The notes under the pieces: model-generated
The model's input: only the letters and a program-made list of their open reading frames with translations
What the model was told of the DNA's origin: nothing
Databases searched by the model: none
Translations under genes and position numbers: made by a program
Shown here: positions 36,662-45,331 of the stretch, one piece after another
Layout of the letters: every line of letters begins with the position of its first letter
How positions within the stretch are numbered: the first letter of the stretch is position 1
Assembly (NCBI RefSeq): GCF_037975445.1
Contig: NZ_CP150254.1
Coordinates: 4,524,001-4,588,000 of the forward strand
DNA length: 64,000 nucleotides
Reading direction: 5' to 3'
Origin: Peribacillus sp. FSL P2-0133
GTDB lineage: Bacteria; Bacillota; Bacilli; Bacillales; DSM-1321

Positions 36662-36698
36662 ATAGATTTAAATCTATTATTACATAATCAATTATGTA
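36662..36698. promoter_or_regulatory. Two perfect palindromes between LysR and YhgE genes
   Basis: ATAGATTTAAATCTAT (36662-36677) and TACATAAT-CA-ATTATGTA (36681-36698) lie side by side, 18 bp before the LysR start and about 70 bp before yhgE. They suit a LysR regulator controlling both directions. Confidence 0.55.
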
Positions 36699-36765
36699 TT
36701 ATACAGTATCTAAAAAAGCCATTATGATGAAATAATCTCTTAGTTAGAAAGGGCAGGCTCAAATA

Positions 36766-38769
36766 ATGAAAGGTTTACAACTTGTATTTCAAGATATAAA
36801 AGCAATGTGGAAACATAAACACGGGAGAATCGCCTTGATTTTCCTTCTGGTCGTTCCATTGATTTACTCAGGTTTCTTCTTGGCAGGATATTGGAACCCT
36901 TATGGGAAGTTGGATCAGCTCCCTGTGGCAGTGGTCAATCTCGATAAAGGTTCGGAAATGGACGATAAGCCAGTCGAGGCTGGAGATGATTTCGTTGAAC
37001 AATTAAAAAAGCAGAAAGAATTGGATTTTCACTTTGTCACGGCAAAGGAGGCAAATACGGGTCTTAAGGAAGGTACCTATTATATGGTTGTCACGATTCC
37101 GGAAGATTTTTCGGAAAATGTCACGACTTTAATGGATAAAAAACCGGAAACGGCTAAACTTTTGTATTCTGTCAATCCAGGTAAGAACTTCGTTGCTTCA
37201 CAGATCAGCTCTACTGCTGTTGAAAAAATGACGGCAAAAATCAACGCAAGCATTACGAAGGTCTATTCTGAAGGCATCCTTTCGAAATTCCAGGACGTTT
37301 CTAACGGCTTGGCGGATGCCGGGGATGGTGCGGAAACGCTTCATCAAGGAACGGCGGATGCGAAAAGCGGCAGCGAGAAATTGAATGATGGTATCCAGGA
37401 TTTGAATGATGGTGTCCAGAAGCTGCAAACAGGAAGCACCAAGCTCTTGGATGGACAAGAAGCCTTAGCGGATGGTGCGAAAGGATTATCAACAGGTTCC
37501 CAGAACTTGCATTCAGGCATGAAACAGCTATCTGATGCACATGACTCATTGGAAAATGGAATGAATGAAGTAAGTAAAGGTGTTGAGAACTGGTCAGCCG
37601 GAAATGCAAAATTGATGCAAGGGCAAGAACAGGCTGCCAATACAGCGGATACTCTAAAAAAACAATTGGATGCCTATATGAAAAGTCATCCTGATGCAAT
37701 AAAGGATCAAGACTTCAAGCAAATCGTTGCCCTATCAGAAGGTTTATCCGAAGCAGCCACCACTTTACATGCCGGTCAAAAGCAATTGGGCGAAGGTGCT
37801 GCCAAAGTGGCTGATGGACAAGAAACCGTTCAAACCGGGATGAATGCTTTTGGTGATAAAATGGCACAGGCTACCTCAGGTGCCCAGCAATTAAACGAGG
37901 GTTCTGAAGAATTGGCGAATGGATTATTTAAATGGAAAAATGGTTTCTCCACTTTACATGCCGGAATTGATTCGCTAGCCGGCGGAAGCAGCCAGCTAGC
38001 CAGTGGATCGACGGAACTTCAAGACGGACTGGCTTCACTGGAAACGGGTTCAAGCAAATTATCCACCAAGCTTAATGAAGCTGCCGATAAAACGGCCAGT
38101 CTTCAGTACGACGATTCGACAACTTCGATGTTCTCTGAACCCGTACAATTGGTCCAATCCAATTTATCTGAAGTACCTAACTACGGAACCGGGATTGCTC
38201 CTTATTTTCTGTCATTGGCCTTTTATGTAGGCGGTATCATGGCTTCCAATATCTTACCGCTTGGCCGCAGGCATAATCTTAAGGTTACCGGAACCGTTCA
38301 TTTCACGAATAAATTAATGCTGGTATATGTAATCGGCTTGATACAGGCACTTCTAGTGGATGCAGTCGTCCTTCTTGGATTCCATTTACACGTGGCCAGT
38401 GTCCCTGTATTCATTCTATCAAGCATCATCGTTTCATTTACCTTCATGACATTCATTCTTATGTTGGTGACCGTATTCGGAGTGGTGGGCAAATTCGCAG
38501 CCGTGACCCTTCTCGTGTTCCAATTGGCGACCTGCGGCGGAACATTCCCAGGCGAACTGGGCATGTCATTATTGACGAAAATCGGTCAATTTCTACCTAT
38601 GGCCCACTCATTAAAGGAACTTCAAGAGGTCATCTCATTAGGCGGCTGGGAAAACTTGCAAACGCAGATTTGGATCTTACTTGCCTATCTCGTTTTTGCA
38701 GCGATCATTGGTTGGATAGCCAGTCATATCCAGCATGCAAAAGTAACTTCAGAGGAAGTGACATCTTGA
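36766..38769 (+). CDS. YhgE/Pip-domain membrane protein
   Basis: 667 residues: membrane helix at about 21-41, an extracytoplasmic Pip domain, a long region (about 190-450) built of repeated short units with Gly at fixed spacing (LNDGIQDLNDGVQKLQTGS style), which should form a long helical stalk, then five membrane segments (about 480-660) of the ABC-2 permease type. The family includes the Lactococcus phage infection protein and B. subtilis YhgE; proposed to export or display something at the surface, without an ATPase partner. Confidence 0.88.
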   Translation: MKGLQLVFQDIKAMWKHKHGRIALIFLLVVPLIYSGFFLAGYWNPYGKLDQLPVAVVNLDKGSEMDDKPVEAGDDFVEQLKKQKELDFHFVTAKEANTGLKEGTYYMVVTIPEDFSENVTTLMDKKPETAKLLYSVNPGKNFVASQISSTAVEKMTAKINASITKVYSEGILSKFQDVSNGLADAGDGAETLHQGTADAKSGSEKLNDGIQDLNDGVQKLQTGSTKLLDGQEALADGAKGLSTGSQNLHSGMKQLSDAHDSLENGMNEVSKGVENWSAGNAKLMQGQEQAANTADTLKKQLDAYMKSHPDAIKDQDFKQIVALSEGLSEAATTLHAGQKQLGEGAAKVADGQETVQTGMNAFGDKMAQATSGAQQLNEGSEELANGLFKWKNGFSTLHAGIDSLAGGSSQLASGSTELQDGLASLETGSSKLSTKLNEAADKTASLQYDDSTTSMFSEPVQLVQSNLSEVPNYGTGIAPYFLSLAFYVGGIMASNILPLGRRHNLKVTGTVHFTNKLMLVYVIGLIQALLVDAVVLLGFHLHVASVPVFILSSIIVSFTFMTFILMLVTVFGVVGKFAAVTLLVFQLATCGGTFPGELGMSLLTKIGQFLPMAHSLKELQEVISLGGWENLQTQIWILLAYLVFAAIIGWIASHIQHAKVTSEEVTS

Positions 38770-38776
38770 TCTGAAA

Positions 38777-38808
38777 AAGCGCAGTGCAAATGGCACTGCG
38801 CTTTTTTT
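38777..38808 (+). terminator. Terminator after yhgE-like gene
   Basis: AAAGCGCAGTGC/GCACTGCGCTTT stem followed by T run. Confidence 0.85.
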
Positions 38809-38864
38809 ATATACAAGTGAAAATCACCGGGTAAAACAATTAAAGTCGGCTAAACTTAAAAGAA

Positions 38865-38911
38865 AAAGCCCTTGCTGCCTGAACTATTCAGGTGGCATAG
38901 GGCTTTTTTAT
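38865..38911 (-). terminator. Terminator after the DHA2 MFS gene
   Basis: AAAGCCCT/AGGGCTTT with inner GCCTGAA/TTCAGG pairing, T-rich on both sides. Confidence 0.8.
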
Positions 38912-38919
38912 TGTTTCAT

Positions 38920-40425
38920 CTAAGCGGTTTGATCTTTTTTCATAGCTGGTTTTTCTTCAGCCGGCCATGCGCGCTTAATGAATAATGTCAGAATCAGTGC
39001 CACAGCAGCAATGAAGGTGGATACAAAGAAGGAGAAGTTAATTCCATCGAGCATCGCCTGCATCCCGATTTGGGCCTGCATTTGTTCCATCATCTCAGCA
39101 GTGGGCTGGCTTGTTAATTTGCTCATTGCTTTGGTCATTAAATCCTCACCGGAAGAAGCGGCATGGTTTGACATGACCGTAACAAGCAATGCCGTACCGA
39201 TTGCACCGGAAATCTGGTTCAGCGTGTTATTCATGGCTGTACCATGCGGGTTCATACGTGCTGGCAGTGAGTTCAATCCATTTGTCATGATCGGCATCAT
39301 TGCCATGGACAAACCGAATAAACGGACGGAATAAAGAATCACAATATGTGTATAAGAAGTATCCATTGTTAATTTACTGAAGAAATACGTCGTCACCACA
39401 GTAATAAACAAACCGGTTGAAGCAAGTATGCGGGCACCGAATTTATCGAAGAGCTTACCGGTAATCGGTGACATGAAGGCCATCAATAGTGCACCGGGCA
39501 GCATCAGCAACCCTGAATCGAATGGTGAAATGCCACGGACCGTTTGTGTATACATCGGCATTAAGATCATCGCCGAGAACATGGCCATATTAAGCACGAT
39601 TGAAATCGTTGCAGATAAAGCGAACATCGGATGTTTGAAGATCTTGAATTCAAGCATTGGCGTTTCCATTTTAAGTTGGCGTGTAATGAAAAGGATCAGG
39701 GAAATGGCACCGACAATCAATGTTCCATATACCCAAGGGCTATCCCAGCCTTTGCTGCCTGCAGAGCTGAATCCGTAAAGCAGGCCGCCAAAGCCCAAGC
39801 TAGATAGGATGACCGATAATTTATCGATTTTAATATCGACTTTTTCCTTTTTGTCTTTAAGTTTAAAGAAGCCGAGAAGAAGCACTAGTAAAGCAAGCGG
39901 AGTGATGAAGTGGAATAGCATTCTCCAATCATAATGTTCGATGATCCAGCCTGAAAGCGTCGGCCCGATTGCAGGGGCAAACATCATGACCAAACCGAAT
40001 AATCCCATTGCAGAGCCCCGTTTTTCAACAGGGAAAGCAGTTAAAAGCACGTTCATTAATAACGGCATCATAATTGCAGAACCTGCAGCCTGAACCATAC
40101 GTGCGCTCAATAATAGCGGGAATGTATGCGCTACACCTGCAACGATCGTCCCGATCGAGAATAGGAGCATGGCTGTCAGGAACAGATTACGTACCGAATA
40201 TTTTCTTATTAAGAAGGCTGTTGTCGGAATCATGATTCCGTTCACAAGCATATAGCCCGTTGTCAGCCATTGAACTGTGGAAGTCTCGATTCCCAGGTCT
40301 GTTTTGATTGATGGCAGTGCAATATTTAAAAGGGTTGAATTCAGTATCGCTATAAAAGCCCCGACCATCAGTATGGCCAAAATGCCATACGAACCCTTTT
40401 TCTCATTTGTTTGTGCAGTACTCAC
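38920..40425 (-). CDS. DHA2-family multidrug efflux MFS transporter (EmrB/QacA type)
   Basis: 501 residues, fourteen membrane segments. Motif C-like GLVMMFAPAIGPTLSGW in helix 5 marks an antiporter, and LLNIALPSIKTDLG and WLTTGYML are the DHA2 N-terminal hallmarks. It would expel toxic lipophilic compounds in exchange for protons. Start GTG 40425 after GGAGGAAT. Divergent from a TetR gene with matching operators, so probably induced by its substrates. Confidence 0.92.
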   Translation of the reverse strand: MSTAQTNEKKGSYGILAILMVGAFIAILNSTLLNIALPSIKTDLGIETSTVQWLTTGYMLVNGIMIPTTAFLIRKYSVRNLFLTAMLLFSIGTIVAGVAHTFPLLLSARMVQAAGSAIMMPLLMNVLLTAFPVEKRGSAMGLFGLVMMFAPAIGPTLSGWIIEHYDWRMLFHFITPLALLVLLLGFFKLKDKKEKVDIKIDKLSVILSSLGFGGLLYGFSSAGSKGWDSPWVYGTLIVGAISLILFITRQLKMETPMLEFKIFKHPMFALSATISIVLNMAMFSAMILMPMYTQTVRGISPFDSGLLMLPGALLMAFMSPITGKLFDKFGARILASTGLFITVVTTYFFSKLTMDTSYTHIVILYSVRLFGLSMAMMPIMTNGLNSLPARMNPHGTAMNNTLNQISGAIGTALLVTVMSNHAASSGEDLMTKAMSKLTSQPTAEMMEQMQAQIGMQAMLDGINFSFFVSTFIAAVALILTLFIKRAWPAEEKPAMKKDQTA

Positions 40426-40466
40426 TTTTTATCTATTCCTCCATTCAAACTATTGGTTCATTTAAT

Positions 40467-40481
40467 TATACGAGCGGTATA
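40467..40481. promoter_or_regulatory. TetR operator at the MFS promoter
   Basis: TATAC-GAGCG-GTATA inverted repeat overlapping the minus-strand TATAAT -10 box of the DHA2 gene. Confidence 0.65.
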
Positions 40482-40591
40482 TTCCAAACTCACAAAATCA
40501 ATAATATACCCCTAGTTCATTTTTTGCAATAAAAATTTACTGGTTTAAATAAGGGTTTGTGCTGTGATGAAAAATAGAGTACGATTACATT

Positions 40592-40606
40592 TATACAAGC
40601 AGTATA
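40592..40606. promoter_or_regulatory. TetR operator at the TetR promoter
   Basis: TATAC-AAGCA-GTATA, the same inverted repeat as at 40467, overlapping TATAAT at 40603-40608. Confidence 0.65.
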
Positions 40607-40625
40607 ATGAAAATAAGGTGATATG

Positions 40626-41522
40626 ATGAATAATCGAAGGCAGAATGTCATCGATACGGCTCATAAGCTGTTTATTGACAAGGGCTACCAAGCCACGTCC
40701 ATACAGGACATTTTAGATGGCAGCGGTATATCAAAAGGTACATTTTATAATTATTTCCCTTCGAAGGGTGAATTATTTATAGCCATTTTCCGTTCCTTCT
40801 ATACAAAGATTCGCCATGACCGGGAAAAACTGTTGATTGGTCAAGATTCCGCCGATATTGATATTTTCATCCAGCAGCTCGAACTGCAGCTGATGGTGAA
40901 CAAGCAAAGCAAATTGCTTATCCTGATCGAAGAAGTCCGTGTTTCCAACGATGAAGAATTAAAACAATTCATCAATAGCACGCTATTGTTGAGCTTACGC
41001 TGGATGTATAATCGTTTTATCGATATATTCGGTGAAAGCAAAAAACCCTATCTTTTAGATAGCGTCATTATCTTTCATTCGATGATGACTCACATGAATC
41101 ATTTTAGCTATCGTGCCAATCCCGCCGGTACACCGGACATACAAATTATCCGCTATTGCATGAACCGTATTGTCCGCTTAGTCAATGAAGTGGCTGAAAG
41201 CGGGGAACAGATCATTGATCCGGAACTAATGGATACGTGGTTCCCAAACTTTACAAACCACCTTGATCCTTGCCATAATGATTTGCTTCAATCAACCACT
41301 GAATTGAAAAAAGCGATAAACAAAGCTTTGCCTTGCGATGAAAATCGAACAAGAGCCATTGAATTAATCGACTTTATCCAAGATGAGCTGATGCAGTCCG
41401 ACAAGCCGCGAAAATTCTTGATAGAAAGTTTGCTGCTCACTTTGAAGACTGGATATGCATCACAGGTCCAAGCTTACATTGAGACTTTTGAAGAAAGCAT
41501 CAATTCTTGCTTGAGCCGATGA
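40626..41522 (+). CDS. TetR/AcrR-family regulator (YhgD-like)
   Basis: 298 residues from ATG 40626 (AAGGTG is too close to the ATG at 40623). Helix-turn-helix at about 10-52: DTAHKLFIDKGYQATSIQDIL, then SGISKGTFYNYFPSKGELF. The protein is unusually long for TetR (about 200): residues 200-298 form an additional helical region. B. subtilis YhgD sits beside YhgE; here the regulator is beside the MFS pump, with the YhgE homologue just beyond that pump. Likely represses the pump and itself. Confidence 0.88.
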   Translation: MNNRRQNVIDTAHKLFIDKGYQATSIQDILDGSGISKGTFYNYFPSKGELFIAIFRSFYTKIRHDREKLLIGQDSADIDIFIQQLELQLMVNKQSKLLILIEEVRVSNDEELKQFINSTLLLSLRWMYNRFIDIFGESKKPYLLDSVIIFHSMMTHMNHFSYRANPAGTPDIQIIRYCMNRIVRLVNEVAESGEQIIDPELMDTWFPNFTNHLDPCHNDLLQSTTELKKAINKALPCDENRTRAIELIDFIQDELMQSDKPRKFLIESLLLTLKTGYASQVQAYIETFEESINSCLSR

Positions 41523-41538
41523 ATAGTGAAGATACACG

Positions 41539-41567
41539 CACCTACCAAAAACGGTAGGTGTTTTTTT
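41539..41567 (+). terminator. Terminator after the TetR gene
   Basis: CACCTACC/GGTAGGTG stem plus T7. Confidence 0.85.
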
Positions 41568-41666
41568 ATGGCTTTTTGAATTGCCCTGTTTTAAAAAAAG
41601 AGTTGGTTTTATAAAAGGGACCTAAGGAAACACTATCCTTATCATCATAAAGGGAGGTCTATCTAC

Positions 41667-43340
41667 TTGAGTGTGAAAGAGAGTGCTTTGTCCATACTGG
41701 CTCTGGGCGGAGTGAACGAAATCGGTAAAAACATGTACGTGGTTCAATATTCTAACGATATCGTCATTATTGATTGTGGTGCAAAGTTTCCTGATGAAAG
41801 TTTATTAGGAGTCGATTTGATCATTCCCGATATTTCCTTTCTTCAGGAGAATAAGGAGAAGATCCGCGCTTTAATTGTGACTCATGGGCATGAAGATCAT
41901 ATTGGCGGGATCCCTTATTTCTTGAAAAAATTGAATGTACCCATTTATGCCACACGTTTAACACTTGGTTTGATTGAATTGAAGTTAAAAGAACATAACC
42001 TTTTGGCTGATACGGAATTAATCCAGATCGATTCGGATTCAAGGTTGGAATTTGGGGAGATGGTTCTGGACTTTTTCAAAACGAATCATAGTATACCCGA
42101 TTGCCTTGGAGTCACCATGCATACGCCCGTAGGCACGGTCGTTCATACAGGGGACTTTAAGTTTGACTTGACTCCCATGAATGATCAGTATCCCGATATT
42201 CATAAAATGGCCAAAATCGGGAGTGAAGGTGTACTGGTTTTATTATCTGAAAGCACGAACGCTGAACGCCCCGGCTCAAGCCCCTCGGAGCATCTGGTTG
42301 GCAGCCATATTGAAGAAGCCTTCATGCAGGCAAAACAGAAAGTCATTCTTTCGACCTTCGCTTCAAATGTCAATCGCGTTCAACAAGTTGTGAACGCTGC
42401 ACAGAAGACAAACCGGAAACTCGCCCTGATTGGACGAAGCATGGTGAACGTCGTATCCGTTGCCATTGAACGCGGCTACCTCCAGGTTCCTGATGGGATG
42501 CTTATCCAACCACAAGAAGTGGATAATTATGCTCCTGAAAAGGTCGCAGTATTATGTACTGGAAGTCAAGGAGAGCCATTTGCTGCCCTTTCCCGCCTTT
42601 CCAGTTCGAATTATCGGGATATGAGTATACTGCCTGATGATACAGTGATTCTTGCCTCCACTCCAATACCCGGAAATGAACGGGATGTTTCACGTATCAT
42701 CGACAACCTGTTTCAACTTGGTGCCAAAGTCATTTACGGTTCTGGGACTGTAACGGGCATGCATGTTTCCGGACATGCCTATCAGGAAGAGTTGAAGCTC
42801 ATGCTTACCCTGATGAAACCTAAGTATTTCATACCGATTCACGGTGAGTATCGGATGTTGCACCAGCATCGATTGCTAGCTGAGTCTGTCGGGGTGGAGA
42901 AGGACCATACTTTCATCATCAATAACGGCGATGTGGTGGATATTGAAAACTCCGTTGCCCGTCAAACGAGAAAGGTGACTGCAGGCAATACCTTTGTTGA
43001 TGGTGTTGGCGTTGGTGACGTTGGGGAAATCGTTCTGCGGGACCGTAAGCAGCTTTCCGAAGATGGAATGCTCGTGATCGTCATAACACTAAGCAAGACG
43101 GAAAGAAAAATAGTATCAGGACCCGATACCATTTCCCGGGGATTTGTTTATGTTCAAAATTCCGAGGACCTCCTTAGGCATGTGAACCGTCTTGTCATGA
43201 AAACGGTCAACGACTTACAAAATGAAAAAATATATCGGTGGAACGTCATTAAGCAAACCATAAAGAAGGAACTTGGGCAATATCTCTTTACTCAAACTAA
43301 GAAAAAACCAATGATCCTTCCGATCATCATTGAAGTTTAG
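41667..43340 (+). CDS. Ribonuclease J paralogue
   Basis: 557 residues, metallo-beta-lactamase/beta-CASP nuclease. Metal motif HGHEDHIGG (about 70-78), HSIPDCLGV, HTGDFKFD, LCTGSQGEP and IHGEYRML are all present, so it should be catalytic, with 5'-3' exo- and endoribonuclease activity on RNA. The usual SDST motif reads SEST. Sequence is RNase J1-like, but the true rnjA normally lies elsewhere beside ykzG, so I treat this as an additional RNase J. Start TTG at 41667 after AAGGGAGGTC. Transcribed alone between terminators. Confidence 0.88.
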   Translation: MSVKESALSILALGGVNEIGKNMYVVQYSNDIVIIDCGAKFPDESLLGVDLIIPDISFLQENKEKIRALIVTHGHEDHIGGIPYFLKKLNVPIYATRLTLGLIELKLKEHNLLADTELIQIDSDSRLEFGEMVLDFFKTNHSIPDCLGVTMHTPVGTVVHTGDFKFDLTPMNDQYPDIHKMAKIGSEGVLVLLSESTNAERPGSSPSEHLVGSHIEEAFMQAKQKVILSTFASNVNRVQQVVNAAQKTNRKLALIGRSMVNVVSVAIERGYLQVPDGMLIQPQEVDNYAPEKVAVLCTGSQGEPFAALSRLSSSNYRDMSILPDDTVILASTPIPGNERDVSRIIDNLFQLGAKVIYGSGTVTGMHVSGHAYQEELKLMLTLMKPKYFIPIHGEYRMLHQHRLLAESVGVEKDHTFIINNGDVVDIENSVARQTRKVTAGNTFVDGVGVGDVGEIVLRDRKQLSEDGMLVIVITLSKTERKIVSGPDTISRGFVYVQNSEDLLRHVNRLVMKTVNDLQNEKIYRWNVIKQTIKKELGQYLFTQTKKKPMILPIIIEV

Positions 43341-43351
43341 CGCCAAATCGA

Positions 43352-43387
43352 AAGGAACTCGACTTCGTATAGTCGAGTTCCTTTTTT
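43352..43387. terminator. Bidirectional terminator
   Basis: A stem with arms AAGGAACTCGAC/GTCGAGTTCCTT and T-rich ends between converging genes. Confidence 0.85.
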
Positions 43388-44805
43388 CAATCAAGCCCTG
43401 ATTTACTCGCTTTTGCGGCCATCGCCTTGTTCTTATTCCAAACCTTGAACTTCATGAAAACGGCGGCAAGACCGATGATCACGATGAATAAAAGGCTGAT
43501 GAAAAACCCTGGACGTATCTCTTTTTCTAGCAGGGTGCCACTTACGGCGGCTAAAATTAAAAGAAGTCCGAAAACGGCCGTAATCTTACTCCAAACCTTA
43601 TTTTCCAATATTTTAAAAGAGGAGAGAATGATGAATGCCCAGTTATACAAAAGTAATATTCCAGCTGATGTTGTAATGTATTCATAAATCTTGCCTGGCA
43701 GGAGCAAGGCAGTGATGATTGATCCTAAAAGTCCCAAGGCTCCAAGACCGAGTGAGGGCAGTGGAAGGTCCTTGAATTTCTTGATCTTTTGCATGAATAA
43801 TGCGGGTGCATTCCCATCATCGGAGAGCGTTACCAATAGATTGGTAACACCAAATAGTGAAGCGGTCATCGTCGAGAAACCGGCAATGATGATCGCACCA
43901 TTAAAAACGTGCGGGAAAAATGCCAGGTGATAACTGTCCAATGCCGAAACGAAGGGGCTTTCTTTTTCACTGAATGCTCCTAATGAAATCATAGTTACTG
44001 CTAACCCCAATGAAACTACATATATGATGGTAAGAACAAAGAGCATGATCGTCCCTGCCTTTGGCGCATCTTCCTTCTTTTTAAGCTGCATCGCCATCAG
44101 TCCAATGACCTCGATGCCGCCAAACGCATAAAAGGCATAGATAAGGGATATCCAAAACCCTTTTAGCCCTTTTGGAAATAATTCATTGAACTTATTCGGG
44201 AATGAGGGCGGTTTCCCTCCATCAAGACCAAACCAGCCGAAAACCGCACATATTGCAATAATGATAAACATAACGATCGCTGCCGTCTTAATTATCGCAA
44301 GTATGTTTTCCACTCTGTCGAACCCTTTTGTCCCCAGCAATACCACCACGATCGAAACAATTGCAAAACCGGATGCAAATAGCCACAGAGGTACTTTCGG
44401 GAACCAAAATTGAGATAATAGCGAAAGCGCAGTAAGCTGGCTTCCCATGATCAATATATTGGAGGACCAATAATTCCAGCCACAGCTAAAGCCAGCCCAT
44501 CGTCCAAATGCTTTATTGGCATAATAACAAAAAGAACCCTCTTGGGGATCGGCAGCCGTCATCTTAGCAAGCAGATTATAAACGATGTATGTACCTAGTG
44601 CAGCCAATACAAATGAAAATACAATGGATGGCCCCGTCGTTTTAATCCCTATGGTCGAACCGAGGAAATAACCAGTCCCGATCGTACAGCCGACACCGAC
44701 CAATGATAGCTGCCACCATTTCATATCGCCTTGTTGTTCACCAGATGCTTTGGAATTTTGAGCAGCCATCCCTTTCGCTGAACTGCAATTGGCTTTTGTT
44801 GTCAT
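43387..44805 (-). CDS. Amino-acid permease, APC superfamily
   Basis: 472 residues from ATG 44805, which follows GGGGGGAT; the upstream ATGs lack a site. About twelve membrane segments. Family motifs: GVGCTIGTGYFLGSTIGI in helix 1, the substrate region of helix 6 (AFYAFGGIEVIGLMAMQLKKKEDAPKAG in outline) and GVTNLLVTLSDDGNAPALF. It is not close in sequence to the lysine-type permease at 52261. Substrate unknown. Confidence 0.87.
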   Translation of the reverse strand: MTTKANCSSAKGMAAQNSKASGEQQGDMKWWQLSLVGVGCTIGTGYFLGSTIGIKTTGPSIVFSFVLAALGTYIVYNLLAKMTAADPQEGSFCYYANKAFGRWAGFSCGWNYWSSNILIMGSQLTALSLLSQFWFPKVPLWLFASGFAIVSIVVVLLGTKGFDRVENILAIIKTAAIVMFIIIAICAVFGWFGLDGGKPPSFPNKFNELFPKGLKGFWISLIYAFYAFGGIEVIGLMAMQLKKKEDAPKAGTIMLFVLTIIYVVSLGLAVTMISLGAFSEKESPFVSALDSYHLAFFPHVFNGAIIIAGFSTMTASLFGVTNLLVTLSDDGNAPALFMQKIKKFKDLPLPSLGLGALGLLGSIITALLLPGKIYEYITTSAGILLLYNWAFIILSSFKILENKVWSKITAVFGLLLILAAVSGTLLEKEIRPGFFISLLFIVIIGLAAVFMKFKVWNKNKAMAAKASKSGLD

Positions 44806-44920
44806 AACAATCCCCCCTTCCATCATTCATAGTGTTGATAATGCCACAATGAATTATGCAAGGAAGAAGTTTACCAAATGATAAATCAAATACCCGAATA
44901 AGAATTGAAGTGCTTAAGCA

Positions 44921-45279
44921 TTATGATACGATGGCAGAAATGCCTTGATATGCAAAATAAACACCAAAGCCGATCAAAGATAATCCAGAGATGATCGAAA
45001 TGGCCATTAAGCTTTTTTCATTTAAAAACCTGCGAAATCCATTCGTTAATGCAGCCACAAAAAAATCCCAGCAGGTAAGACCAAGCAAATCATTCCGCTA
45101 TAAATGAAAAGTTGGGAGGTCCCATAGCTTGAAGCCGTTTTAGCTAAAACAGATCCATATATACCCAACCAGAATAAAATGGATAATGGACTGGTCACTG
45201 ACATGATGAATCCGTTCAAAAAACAGGAAATTAAAGAATCTCTATTCCTGTATTGATTTTTTTTGCGTGTTACAAACAA
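44921..45279 (-). pseudogene. Decayed LysE-family exporter gene
   Basis: The frame at 45046-45279 contains SLISCFLNGFIMSVTSPLSI, matching the middle of the intact LysE protein at 46885-47511. After a frameshift near 45075 the likeness continues in another frame (CWDFFVAALTNGFRRFLNEK, then SIISGLSLIGFGVYFA) to a stop at 44921. The first ~90 residues are missing; upstream there is only the terminator of the next gene. A remnant of a duplicated exporter. Confidence 0.8.
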
Positions 45280-45311
45280 AAAAAAGCCGTGGGAAAACCC
45301 GGCTTTTTCGG
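45280..45311 (-). terminator. Terminator after the MFS gene
   Basis: AAAAAGCCG/CGGCTTTTT hairpin with inner GGG/CCC pairing, T-rich on the minus strand. Confidence 0.8.
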
Positions 45312-45331
45312 AGAATTTCTATTGAATCCTA

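Noticed and set aside
37198..37699. Minus-strand Ser/Pro-rich frames opposite the YhgE stalk region
   Set aside because: Arise from the repeated codons of the Gly/Leu-rich stalk read in reverse.
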